From Caballeronia sp. SBC1 (lineage in GTDB: Bacteria > Pseudomonadota > Gammaproteobacteria > Burkholderiales > Burkholderiaceae): DNA of 64,000 nt. How positions within the stretch are numbered: the first letter of the stretch is position 1; each line of letters opens with the position of its first letter. Positions 8,978 through 16,938 of the stretch are shown here, one piece after another. The notes below the pieces were generated by a model. It was given only the letters and a program-made list of their open reading frames with translations, did not search any database and was not told the origin of the DNA. The position numbers and the translations under genes were made by a program. Where the stretch lies: contig NZ_CP049159.1 of assembly GCF_011493005.1 (NCBI RefSeq), positions 124,001-188,000 of the forward strand, read 5' to 3'.

Positions 8978-9235
8978 CTAGCCAGTAAAACCGCTTGCGA
9001 TTCTTGCGCGGGCCTCACGCTCGCCATAATCGAGCGCCGCGTCGAGCGTCAAATGCACGTGTGCCTGAGCAATAACGTCGCAGAGGAAATGACCAACGAC
9101 ACCGCCGCCGTCCTTTCGACTGATAACTGCGGTGACTCGGTAACCCTCTATGGCCGTACTGGACGGCAACGGGCTGAGTACCTCAGACGCGGTGATAAGT
9201 ATCTCGTACCCATCAACTTCCATTTTTCGCAGCAT
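8978..9235 (-). CDS. Conserved-looking hypothetical protein, 85 residues
   Basis: The product begins M-L-R-K-M-E-V-D-G-Y-E-I and contains Y-R-V-T-A-V-I-S-R-K-D-G and a histidine-containing stretch A-H-V-H-L-T-L-D-A-A-L-D-Y-G-E-R-E-A. It looks like a small soluble alpha-beta protein and resembles short orphan proteins of Burkholderia. A good ribosome site (GGGAG) lies about 9 bases before the ATG, which is why I prefer it to the longer overlapping plus-strand frame at 8786-9268. Function unknown. Confidence 0.6.
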   Translation of the reverse strand: MLRKMEVDGYEILITASEVLSPLPSSTAIEGYRVTAVISRKDGGGVVGHFLCDVIAQAHVHLTLDAALDYGEREARARIASGFTG

Positions 9236-9763
9236 GAGCGTCTCCCTACAGCAGGAATCCTAGCATGAAGAAACCCCCTATTTTGCCAGTGACGCGATCG
9301 TGTGCTCACTACCCGACGCTCGCAACACGCAGACTGCCGCGCTAGGTTTCTGCGACCTATCGGTGCAGACGCGCAATTGCTTCCGCCACCGGCGCGTCCT
9401 ACTCCAGCATGGTCGATTTCATGACGGCTGACCGTTTGTCTTGAGCACGCCGAACATTCACCGGTCGTGAGTCGCGGCCCCTCAAGAAATTACGGATTTT
9501 CCCATACTGTAAGGCCCCCTTCGCGCGTCGAACGCGTCAGGCCTCTGTCGACCCTTGCGCGGCCAGCAAGGCTCGCTGGTTTTACATGTGAGCTTAGCCG
9601 GCACTGCTAGCAGAGTTAGCGAACTTCAACAGTAGGACACGGCTGACCCAAACAGCAAAACCCTTATCCATCGACCCCGCAATCGCGGGCGAACCCCTAC
9701 TTCAAGGGGTGGTACGGGCATTGCGCGGAGTTGAACGCTAACTACTTCCATCAGGAGATCGCC
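9236..9763. other. Intergenic region, no gene recognised
   Basis: No reading frame with coding character was found. The last 15 bases hold the AGGAGA ribosome site of the gene at 9764. Confidence 0.5.
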
Positions 9764-10018
9764 GTGACGAACGCCCCCATCGATGAAACGGAAAATTCAG
9801 AACAGACTCCGGAAAAATCACCCACCGACACTTCAAAACCTATCGGCTCCGCCATTCCCGCGCCAATTGAGCCTGGCTTGGATCAGCCACTTCCCGAGAA
9901 AAATCGAACGCAATCAAATGAGGACGAGTCCGCTGGCGACGAATCGAGCGAAAACCCCATAGGCGAAACAGAACCTCCGCCAGGCGTGCCGCCGCCCGGA
10001 CCATCCGACTTCGCTTAG
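9764..10018 (+). CDS. Small acidic proline-rich, probably disordered protein
   Basis: A GTG start with AGGAGA six bases upstream gives 84 residues, dominated by Glu, Pro, Ser, Asp and Thr and ending P-P-P-G-P-S-D-F-A. No domain, signal peptide or membrane segment is visible. The composition predicts an intrinsically disordered protein. Function unknown; it sits just upstream of the kinase/integrase junction. Confidence 0.5.
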   Translation: MTNAPIDETENSEQTPEKSPTDTSKPIGSAIPAPIEPGLDQPLPEKNRTQSNEDESAGDESSENPIGETEPPPGVPPPGPSDFA

Positions 10019-10084
10019 CTTTTGCCTGTCGTCCGCATCTACAGAGGCTGAAAAGCGGTCGATCAATGAAGTAAGGCGTTCCGG

Positions 10085-10251
10085 CACAGCTTCGTGGCTG
10101 CGGCTTTGTCGTATCGCCGGTCGATCCCCAACTCGCTGTCAGCGGCAACCGCGACCTTCTTTATTCAGCGCTCGGCAACCTTTTGCAAAACGCCTTCAAG
10201 TTCGCTCAACCTAATACCGATGTCTCACCGAACGCTTATGCCGTCGCATGA
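10085..10251 (+). pseudogene. Sensor histidine kinase remnant (HATPase N-box)
   Basis: The frame ending at TGA 10251 reads V-S-P-V-D-P-Q-L-A-V-S-G-N-R-D-L-L-Y-S-A-L followed by G-N-L-L-Q-N-A-F-K-F. This is the N-box of the GHKL ATPase domain of histidine kinases; the two conserved Asn lie in N-L-L-Q-N-A. The rest of the domain (G1 and G2 boxes) and the upstream dimerisation domain are absent. The homology ends where the integrase homology begins. Confidence 0.7.
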
Positions 10252-11167
10252 AGACCTGCTGATCTACCGGCGGTTTCTGGCCGACCCGCAGCCGGCATCG
10301 CGCTGGGTCATGACCGGTCGCAAAGTGGCGCGCGCGGATCCGCACTGGCGGCCGTTCGCGGGACAGCTCTCCCCCGCGAGCGAGCGACAGGCGTTTGTGA
10401 TTCTGAAAACACTCTTCGCCTGGCTAGTCAACGCGGGCTATCTGGCGGGCAACCCCCTGTCCTTGTCGCGCCAACGGGCACGCAAGGCCAAGCCACGGGT
10501 AACGCGCTTTCTGGAGGACGATCTCTGGCAGGCCGTCAAAACGTCGATCGACTCGATGCCCCGTGACACTGCGCGTGAACAGGAACACTACGCACGCGTG
10601 CGCTGGCTCATATCGCTGTTGTATCTGATGGGTCTGCGCATCTCGGAAGTCGTGAGCAATCCGATGGGCGGCTTCTTCAGACGACGCGATCGCGAAGGCC
10701 AGGACCGATGGTGGCTAGCGATCACCGGCAAAGGCGACAAGGAACGTTTGCTGCCGGCGACGACCGAACTGATGGCGGAGCTGACCCGCTATCGCCGCCA
10801 CTACGGTCTCGCGGCCCTCCCCTATGGTGGCGAAACGACACCGCTCTTGTTACCGATCGGTGGCACGCACCGGACGTTGACCCGCGGTGGTGTGCACCTG
10901 ATCATCAAGCAGGTGTTCGACAATGCGATCGACCATCTGCAATCAACCGGCGAAGCGCACGAGCGCGCAACCGAGCGGTTGCGTCAGGCGTCTGCCCATT
11001 GGCTGCGGCACACAGCGGGTTCACACATGATGGATGGGCAAGTTGACCTGCGATACGTACGGGACAACCTGGGGCATGAATCGATCTCGACGACCAGCCG
11101 ATACCTGCACGCGGACGACGACGATCGGCATCGGGCAACAGAGGTCGGGCTGAGACTGAATTGGTAG
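10220..11167 (+). pseudogene. Tyrosine recombinase/integrase lacking its N-terminal domain
   Basis: About 310 residues are readable. The catalytic domain looks complete: Arg in L-M-G-L-R-I-S-E-V, Lys in G-K-G-D-K-E-R, His-x-x-Arg in H-W-L-R-H-T, His in L-G-H-E-S-I and nucleophilic Tyr in T-S-R-Y-L-H. Related integrases carry roughly 80-100 extra residues at the N-terminus (SAM-like core-binding domain). Here that part is replaced by the histidine-kinase remnant, so the gene is a recombination chimera. Start candidates are ATG 10220 or 10238, neither with a clear ribosome site. Strand transfer chemistry could persist, but specific DNA binding is doubtful. Confidence 0.75.
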
Positions 11168-11324
11168 CAAGATGACTACCGGTCAAAGGTCGGCATAGCA
11201 GGTCTGTGACTGGTAGGCAACAAGCGGCCGCTGTTGAGCGCACGGAACGCCTCAAGTCGACCCGTTGGAGTCGGTCGTGATCGGCTGCTTTGGAAAACTC
11301 TAGCAGGCTGGTCTAAGTTGGCAC

Positions 11325-12119
11325 CTACTCTTCGTCTTTGACATCGCCCTGTGCCGCCAACGTCCCTGCGGCGGTCGCTTTGCCTTTCAGAACCCACTCA
11401 AAGCCTACAGCGATGAGTGCGCCCGCCACGGGACCCACGACATAGATCCAGGTGGTACTGAAGTCGCCGCGGATCAGGTCGGGGGCGAACGAGCGCACCG
11501 GATTCATCGACGCGCCGCTGACCGGCGCCGCCCAAAGGCCGGCCAAAGCAATATAGCCGCCCACTGCGAGAGCTCCATTAGAACCGATATTGCGGGCGCC
11601 CGACGCGGTGCCAAGGATCGTGCTGACCAAACCGGTCGTCAACAAGACTTCCATCGCAAGCGCCTTAAAATCGCTCACGCCTTGACCGGGCGTCGTAGCG
11701 CCTAGCAGTCCTATAGTGCCGAACATCGCTCGCAGGAAGGATGCCGCTGCGATGCCCCCGATGAACTGCGCCCCGATATAGCCCGGCACCCGGCTCCATG
11801 GGAAATTGCGACGCACCGCGAAGGCGAACGTGACCGCCGGGTTTAAATGGGCCCCCCCGACAGCGCCCATGAAATAGATGATCGCCATGACCATCATGCC
11901 CGGTGCGACAACCTTCATACTCAGGGTTATCACGCCGCCACTCTGAGCACCAACAGCCCCGGCGCCCGCGGCAACGACGACAAGGAGGAATGTGCCCCAG
12001 GCTTCTGCGAACAGGCGCCGCCATTCATGGGCGGATTCCAAAAAATCGGGCGTTGCAGAACCGTGCAGCATAAGCTGCTCTTGCGTCGATTCAGTTCGGT
12101 CAGCGTGAGCGGACGTCAT
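11325..12119 (-). CDS. Aquaporin / MIP-family channel
   Basis: With the ATG at 12119 (GGAGC about 8 bases before it) the protein is 264 residues with six membrane segments. The two half-helix loops read H-L-N-P-A-V and S-M-N-P-V-R, so the second NPA box is NPV. A cytoplasmic N-terminus of about 40 residues is longer than in AqpZ. The product sits in the inner membrane and passes water or small neutral solutes such as glycerol; selectivity cannot be read from the sequence. It is transcribed away from the ParB-like-fold gene upstream. Confidence 0.88.
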   Translation of the reverse strand: MTSAHADRTESTQEQLMLHGSATPDFLESAHEWRRLFAEAWGTFLLVVVAAGAGAVGAQSGGVITLSMKVVAPGMMVMAIIYFMGAVGGAHLNPAVTFAFAVRRNFPWSRVPGYIGAQFIGGIAAASFLRAMFGTIGLLGATTPGQGVSDFKALAMEVLLTTGLVSTILGTASGARNIGSNGALAVGGYIALAGLWAAPVSGASMNPVRSFAPDLIRGDFSTTWIYVVGPVAGALIAVGFEWVLKGKATAAGTLAAQGDVKDEE

Positions 12120-12150
12120 GATTGCTCCAATGGAAACAGCGTCTATCCGA

Positions 12151-12519
12151 TCAGACAATCTTGCAGGGAATCATCGCGTCCTCATCGAATGAGTAGACCG
12201 CACATAGTCGGTGATAGCCGTCGGCAATAATCAGCTTGGCGCGATTTGTGTCCCGGAAGAGCAAGAGAGGGGACAGCTTTTCTCTAAGGATGATTCGTGC
12301 TCGATCTTTTTCTACGTGGCTATTGCTGACACCAAGCAGCGATACCCCGGACGCTCTGAAAATGTCCTTCGCTGGAATTAGCGTGATCTCGGCACTTTCC
12401 AATTTTTCGGCAGCGGTCCCTGCTGTCTGTGGCTCAAAAATCAGACTCAGGTAGGATTCAGCTGCTGGATAATCATGTTTCTGAGGATTTTTGAGCCATT
12501 TAACATTTGCCTTCTTCAT
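12151..12519 (-). CDS. Hypothetical protein with ParB/sulfiredoxin-like C-terminal motif
   Basis: The 122-residue protein begins M-K-K-A-N-V-K-W-L-K-N-P and ends with I-I-A-D-G-Y-H-R-L-C-A-V-Y. The latter resembles the D-G-x-H-R phosphate-binding loop of the ParB/Srx fold. It is much shorter than partition ParB proteins and has no helix-turn-helix, so a partition role is unlikely. An AAGGTG site precedes the ATG. It is on the same strand as, and 31 bases upstream of, the aquaporin gene, so the two may be co-transcribed. Confidence 0.65.
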   Translation of the reverse strand: MKKANVKWLKNPQKHDYPAAESYLSLIFEPQTAGTAAEKLESAEITLIPAKDIFRASGVSLLGVSNSHVEKDRARIILREKLSPLLLFRDTNRAKLIIADGYHRLCAVYSFDEDAMIPCKIV

Positions 12520-12772
12520 GGCCGCACCTTCGCAGGTAATTTAAGTTTTTACACCACATAGCGTAGTTTGTTCTGCTTCGAATCATTTCTCGGGTACGGG
12601 TACGCCACCCCTAAAACGATTCCCGGAACCTCCTCGAAATGGTATTTCGGAAATCTGCTCAGCCTCTCGTCCTTCATTGTTCACGAGCGGCAGCTTTCGG
12701 GCAAGCATTTGCGACTCGCCGATGACGGATCTTGGCCGGCTGCTGCCTCATACGATCGCTCCGGCCTTTCCC

Positions 12773-13105
12773 TCATTGAAGCCACTTCCTCACGTCTTTC
12801 TCCCACTCAGGATCGCCGCAACCTTTCGGGTTCTCCGGTCCAAGTACGGTAATGTAGCCTTTGCTTTTCATACACGACTCGTACGCACGAACTCTCGAGC
12901 ATTGATCCGGACCCGCCTTCTTCGAAACCGCTTTGCATTGTGCGATCGTCCTGTCCATCGGACCGAAGTCCATATCGCTCGCCTGATTAAGCATCGGCGC
13001 ATCGGCATCCGACGCGGAAAACTCGACGGGGCTGGTCTGCGCGCAAGCGCTCAACAATAGACCAGCGAATGCGGTAATGAAGATAGGATGAACACGCGGT
13101 CCCAT
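12773..13105 (-). CDS. Small predicted lipoprotein
   Basis: The 110-residue product starts at ATG 13105 with AGGAG about 9 bases upstream. An N-terminal hydrophobic stretch ends in the lipobox L-L-S-A-C, predicting lipid attachment at the cysteine near residue 22. The mature part contains four further cysteines (C-K-A, Q-C-S, S-C-M, G-C-G-D) and a K-G-Y-I segment near the end, suggesting disulfides in the periplasm. No named family is recognised. Confidence 0.65.
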   Translation of the reverse strand: MGPRVHPIFITAFAGLLLSACAQTSPVEFSASDADAPMLNQASDMDFGPMDRTIAQCKAVSKKAGPDQCSRVRAYESCMKSKGYITVLGPENPKGCGDPEWEKDVRKWLQ

Positions 13106-13620
13106 GGATTGGGCTCCTGCTCGAAAGAGGTTGACGAAGCATACCCCTAGGCGGATGCATATCGTGGGGACGGTTGCCATCCGACCCGCGCTCAACTGAT
13201 ACCGAGCAACGCATCGCAACGGCGGACCCCGGTGCTGATCGCCACGCGATGCGCGCCAATTGTGCGCGGCAACCCCACGAACATCGCGTACGCGCACATT
13301 TCCAACGCCCAGTTCGGCCGCTGCGCAATTGCCGGCGGGCTGTCTGGGTTCGACCCTCAACCGCCGTTCGATCCGATACGTCCTCAACGACGGCTTCCAA
13401 GGTCCAACGGCCATCCGTGTGCTCGCGGAGGCCGGCACAATCTCCGCCAAAGCAGTTAGCCGCACGACAAGCCTGCGATTTGTCGATTGAAAGCTACCCA
13501 GCGGACGCAGGCAGCCCTCAAGACCCGAACGTCAGTTACTTCGTCCGGTGTACGCGGACACCTTGGAGAGATAAGGCCAGCCATCAGGGAATCGACGTGC
13601 AGCTGTGCAATGCGCTACGT
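13106..13620. other. Intergenic region, no gene recognised
   Basis: Long frames exist on both strands because the DNA is GC-rich, but none shows a motif or a good start. The part next to 13105 is the leader of the lipoprotein gene. Confidence 0.45.
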
Positions 13621-14574
13621 CTACCATGGGTTATGCAGTTGGCTAACCACCGCTGCGATAGCCGACGGTTCAAGTGTGAGCTGAATGTGCCCGACGTTCG
13701 GGATCAACGTGACCCGCCAATCCTGCCCTGCTTTGCGAACGATACGTTCGATCTGCTCGCTCCTAAATACTTCGTCGGCTAATCCAGCCATGACCGCGCA
13801 AGGTTGCCGTGCGCGTCGGATCGTGTCGATGTAGTCGCGCGGTGGGCGAAAGTTGCTCGCAAGGTTGAAGTCGTATTGCGGGGTGAGCGAGGCGCTGGCC
13901 TCGTCGCTTAGCGCGAAGCGGACGACGGTCATTGCGTTGGCGAGGCGAAATCCCAATGCGTTCAGCAGCATGATGGCGAAGATGCGCGGCAGACCTACTT
14001 CAGTCCATCCACCGTTGCGCGGGCGCTGCGTAGGCGCCTGATCGCCGATGAACGGCGCCAGCAGCAAGTAACGGTCGAAGAGCTTCTGATCGGCGCTGCC
14101 CGCGACGCGCAGTGCGAAACCAGCGCCCGCCGAAAAGCCGACGAGCATCGATGGCCGGAGCGGGCGTACCTCGCGCACGAATCCCTCCAGATCCAATTCC
14201 AGGCGGCCGATGCGGTCGATGTGCCCCCTTCGCCCGGATGCGCCATGTCCGCGCATGTCCAGCGCGTAGACCGCGAAACCGGCCGCGGCCATCGCTTTCG
14301 CGAGCAGGTGCATGCTGGCGCTGCCCGCCGATGAACCGTGGACGAGCAGGACACTGCCGCTGCCCGTATCCGAGCAGGGTCGATATTGCCGGTACGCCAG
14401 CGCCTGACCGTCCTCGGCCCGGAACGTCGACAGCTCCGGCAGATCGGAAAAGTCGACCTGCGCAAACGGCGCACTGATGCTGGACATCGGCGCCGGGCGC
14501 CGTGGACCGCCGAATACAAGCGCCAGCGCGATAGTGGCGAGAACAACGAGTAGGGCGACCGCGATGATGATCAT
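13621..14574 (-). CDS. Membrane-anchored alpha/beta hydrolase (lysophospholipase-like)
   Basis: Of 317 residues, the first about 22 form a single hydrophobic segment, an N-terminal anchor placing the catalytic domain in the periplasm. The hydrolase core follows: L-L-V-H-G-S-S-A-G oxyanion region, G-F-S-A-G-A-G nucleophile elbow, acidic residue in A-G-L-A-D-E-V-F and His in N-V-G-H-I-Q near the C-terminus. The D-M-R-G-H-G-A-S segment is typical of serine lysophospholipase/monoacylglycerol-lipase-like proteins. It follows the AraC-type regulator by 15 bases on the same strand, so the two are likely one transcript. Confidence 0.82.
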   Translation of the reverse strand: MIIIAVALLVVLATIALALVFGGPRRPAPMSSISAPFAQVDFSDLPELSTFRAEDGQALAYRQYRPCSDTGSGSVLLVHGSSAGSASMHLLAKAMAAAGFAVYALDMRGHGASGRRGHIDRIGRLELDLEGFVREVRPLRPSMLVGFSAGAGFALRVAGSADQKLFDRYLLLAPFIGDQAPTQRPRNGGWTEVGLPRIFAIMLLNALGFRLANAMTVVRFALSDEASASLTPQYDFNLASNFRPPRDYIDTIRRARQPCAVMAGLADEVFRSEQIERIVRKAGQDWRVTLIPNVGHIQLTLEPSAIAAVVSQLHNPW

Positions 14575-14589
14575 GTCAGCGTCGCCTTG

Positions 14590-15489
14590 TCACGCAAGGG
14601 GCACGTAGATGTCGGTCTGCCATTGATCCTGCGGCGTGTCCGGATAGACGCTGAGGTAGTGGAAGAACAAGGGGTGATCGCGCAGTTCCTCCCCACTTGC
14701 GGGAAGCGAGTCGCTGTAGATCGGGTAGATCGTTTCGCCGATATGGTCGGTCGATCCCACGTGCCGGACCACCGCGCATCGGCCGCCCGGGATCACGAGT
14801 TCGCGAACCCAATCGGCATTCGACGCGACGGGCCCGTCGATCTCGCCGCAGATGTCGAAACGGAATTCGTCGGGCGGCGTTGTGTCTGGGTTGCTGCGCG
14901 GGATGCCGAAGGTCCGGCTCGACGACACTGGAGATTGCTCGCTTTGCATGCGCCAGCCGATGAACTTGCGCACGCTTGCGTTGATATGTCCGACCGGCCC
15001 ACGGTGTTCGAGCGCGGCGACACGGGTTTCGGGAAAGGCGACGATTCTCAACTGCATGGTCAGTGTCCTTGAAAGGTACGGGGTGACGAACGAAGCGCTC
15101 CAGACTTGCCAGTTTGGCTGCCGTCGGAATGAACTCGGAGCTATGCCGAAGACGCGCTTGAACGCTCGGCTAAAAGCTTCCGGGCTGTCAAAGCCGGCGT
15201 CGAGCGCGGCGTCGAAGACCGAGCAGCCATTGCGTGACGCAAGGCGTCGGGCAGCCAGTCGCAGGCGCATCAGTTGCACATAACGAGCTACCGGAACGCC
15301 GGTGTAGGCAGCAAACTGCCGATGAAAATGGAACTTCGAGAAATGCGCGATGCGGCTCAGTAAGTCCACAGACAGATCGCCATCGAGGTTGGCATCGATG
15401 TAGGCGAGAACAGCGTCGAATCGCCTTGCGTAGGCGGCCGGAGCAACAGCGTCAGTTTGCATGGTCTGGATCGTGCGGATTTCCGTCAT
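14590..15489 (-). CDS. AraC-family regulator with GyrI-like effector domain
   Basis: The 299-residue protein has two AraC/XylS helix-turn-helix motifs at about residues 22-120; the second includes G-F-D-S-P-E-A-F-S-R-A-F-K-R, a hallmark. After a linker the C-terminal half (about 144-299) is a GyrI/Rob-like small-molecule domain starting L-R-I-V-A-F-P-E-T-R-V-A. This Rob/SoxS-like architecture usually senses hydrophobic compounds. The adjoining hydrolase is the obvious candidate target. Confidence 0.88.
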   Translation of the reverse strand: MTEIRTIQTMQTDAVAPAAYARRFDAVLAYIDANLDGDLSVDLLSRIAHFSKFHFHRQFAAYTGVPVARYVQLMRLRLAARRLASRNGCSVFDAALDAGFDSPEAFSRAFKRVFGIAPSSFRRQPNWQVWSASFVTPYLSRTLTMQLRIVAFPETRVAALEHRGPVGHINASVRKFIGWRMQSEQSPVSSSRTFGIPRSNPDTTPPDEFRFDICGEIDGPVASNADWVRELVIPGGRCAVVRHVGSTDHIGETIYPIYSDSLPASGEELRDHPLFFHYLSVYPDTPQDQWQTDIYVPLA

Positions 15490-15601
15490 GGTCGCCCATC
15501 GTTGGACGGCATACCTAGCCGCGCTTGCTCGATTCTGCCATTGGAGCTTTCTATCGCCCTCTCTCGATTAACAATGCCTTCTGGCTTTTTTCAACAACAA
15601 C

Positions 15602-15625
15602 AGCGGCCGGCCTGGGCCGGCCGCT
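15602..15625. terminator. Strong GC hairpin between divergent genes
   Basis: Arms 15602-15612 and 15615-15625 are perfect 11-base inverted repeats (AGCGGCCGGCC) with a two-base centre. On the minus strand the hairpin is followed by a T/G-rich run and AAAAAA. No clear T tract follows on the plus strand, so it is only a possible terminator. Confidence 0.4.
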
Positions 15626-15700
15626 AGGGTCAGACCGCATTGTGAGCGCGGCGTGATATGCGAAGATCGGAGTATTGCTATATCCGAATAGAGGTGGACG

Positions 15701-15967
15701 ATGAATGCTCAGCCCGTCAGTCTCAGCGCAGCATTCATTTCTCGCGATGCTTCGTTGTGGTTTTCCGCCTATGGATTCGGCTGGGGCTACTGCGCCTTCA
15801 CCATACCAATTGAGGCAGTTTGCGAATACCTCGGCGCGGCGAACGTTTCGACAAAGCAACTCATGCTCGCTTTTGAGTTGAACAGGAACCGGATCTCGAG
15901 GGTCGTCAAGCAATTTGAAATCCCCTTGATGGGCGAACGGGTCATCTTGGGCCATCTGGAGGCATAG
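15701..15967 (+). CDS. Small hypothetical protein, DUF1488-like pattern
   Basis: The 88-residue product begins M-N-A-Q-P-V-S-L and contains an aromatic strand followed by I-P-I-E-A-V-C-E-Y-L-G-A and a helix L-M-L-A-F-E-L-N-R-N-R-I. The order of hydrophobic strand, Ala/Leu helix and A-F-x-x-N-R-x-x-I helix resembles DUF1488 proteins of proteobacteria, but the match is loose. A GAGGTG site precedes the ATG. Function unknown. Confidence 0.5.
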   Translation: MNAQPVSLSAAFISRDASLWFSAYGFGWGYCAFTIPIEAVCEYLGAANVSTKQLMLAFELNRNRISRVVKQFEIPLMGERVILGHLEA

Positions 15968-16231
15968 ACCGGCCATCCAGCGCCGATTGGCGCAATCGCA
16001 CAAGCGCTTCGCCACTGCCGGCCGAAGTGGAACATGTCAACGATCACATCGCTGTCAAAAATAGGTGCCATGCTTGGGACTTCGCTCGCCCGAACGTATC
16101 GTATGAGTGCAGCCGGATGTGCTGCAGTCCGACAAAGTTCGGGTGTGCGCTCCCAAACTATTCGTCCCACATACGAAGATTTATCCGCTCCATCGAGCGT
16201 AATGCTGGACGATCCCCGTAATAAAAACGTC

Positions 16232-16539
16232 ATGATGGCGATTTACGATCGACTGTTCGCATTCACGGCGCAGTTGCCCGACATCCGCGATTTTCGCTCC
16301 AAACCTATGGGAGCGCGGATGCTCGTTCACTTCACTCCGTCTTCGGCTATTGTCGTCGGCATGCTTGTGGTGTGCCTTGTCATGGTGCTCGTATTCGAAG
16401 CGACGAACGGGTTTCACGACACATCGAATGCCGTCGCCACGGTTATCTACGCGCAATCGCTCAAACCCGGGCAAGCCGTGGTCTGGTCTGCCTCCTAAAC
16501 TTCGTCGGCGTGATGGTCGGCGGCATTGCAGTCGCCTAG
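16232..16539 (+). pseudogene. PiT-type phosphate transporter, N-terminal remnant
   Basis: Translation from 16232 reaches V-F-E-A-T-N-G-F-H-D-T-S-N-A-V-A-T-V-I-Y, the signature first membrane segment of PiT-family inorganic phosphate:cation symporters. After V-V-W-S the frame shifts by one and continues L-L-N-F-V-G-V-M-V-G-G-I-A-V-A to a TAG at 16539. The remaining roughly 350 residues are missing. A broken phosphate importer next to an intact PstS (22549) and polyphosphate-type proteins is notable. Confidence 0.75.
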
Positions 16540-16889
16540 CACCGTCAATCCGGCGGTCGTCATTCCCACGCACTTGGCGCGCACGTCCGAATCGTGGACT
16601 GTCGAACCACCAGGCCCTTGGTTTCCAAGGTCTTTAGCATGTGCGACACCTGCATCGGATGGACGTTGCCGAATCGCGCAAGTTCCGATTGAGTCACCGG
16701 CTCGCCAAAGCGACAAAGCCAGGCGGTCATCCCCAGCGTCATGAATTGGAGGTGGGTCAGATCAAGCGGAGCGCGCGCGGTCATCCGCCGCACCTTTCCA
16801 ATCATTGTCATCGAGATCATCCGCAAACACCCTGCCTGAAAAACCAGCAGAATAGGTTGATTACCCGGCTCGATTTTCAGTCGGCACAA
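16495..16889 (-). pseudogene. MarR-family regulator, frameshifted and N-terminally short
   Basis: From 16889 the frame gives L-D-L-T-H-L-Q-F-M-T-L then E-L-A-R-F-G-N-V-H-P-M-Q-V-S-H-M-L-K-T-L-E, a MarR winged-helix core with its recognition helix. After K-G-L-V-V the protein continues in another frame as D-V-R-A-K-C-V-G-M-T-T-A-G, the usual MarR wing (D-x-R-x-K-x-x-x-L-T-x-x-G). The frameshift lies near 16600. About 20 N-terminal residues and the C-terminal dimerisation helices are missing. It overlaps the 3' end of the PiT remnant on the opposite strand. Confidence 0.7.
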
Positions 16890-16938
16890 TCCCTACAAGG
16901 GGCTCAGATTTCGGTCGGCGTAAACACATGTCAAGTTG

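Noticed and set aside
8786..9268. 160-codon plus-strand frame
   Set aside because: It overlaps the minus-strand 85-residue gene, which has the better ribosome site and more protein-like composition.
12151..12519. Partition protein ParB and hence a plasmid partition locus
   Set aside because: Too short, no helix-turn-helix, no parA or origin nearby; only the D-G-Y-H-R loop is similar.
13174..13782. 202-codon plus-strand frame
   Set aside because: No start signal or motif; its end overlaps the hydrolase gene on the opposite strand.
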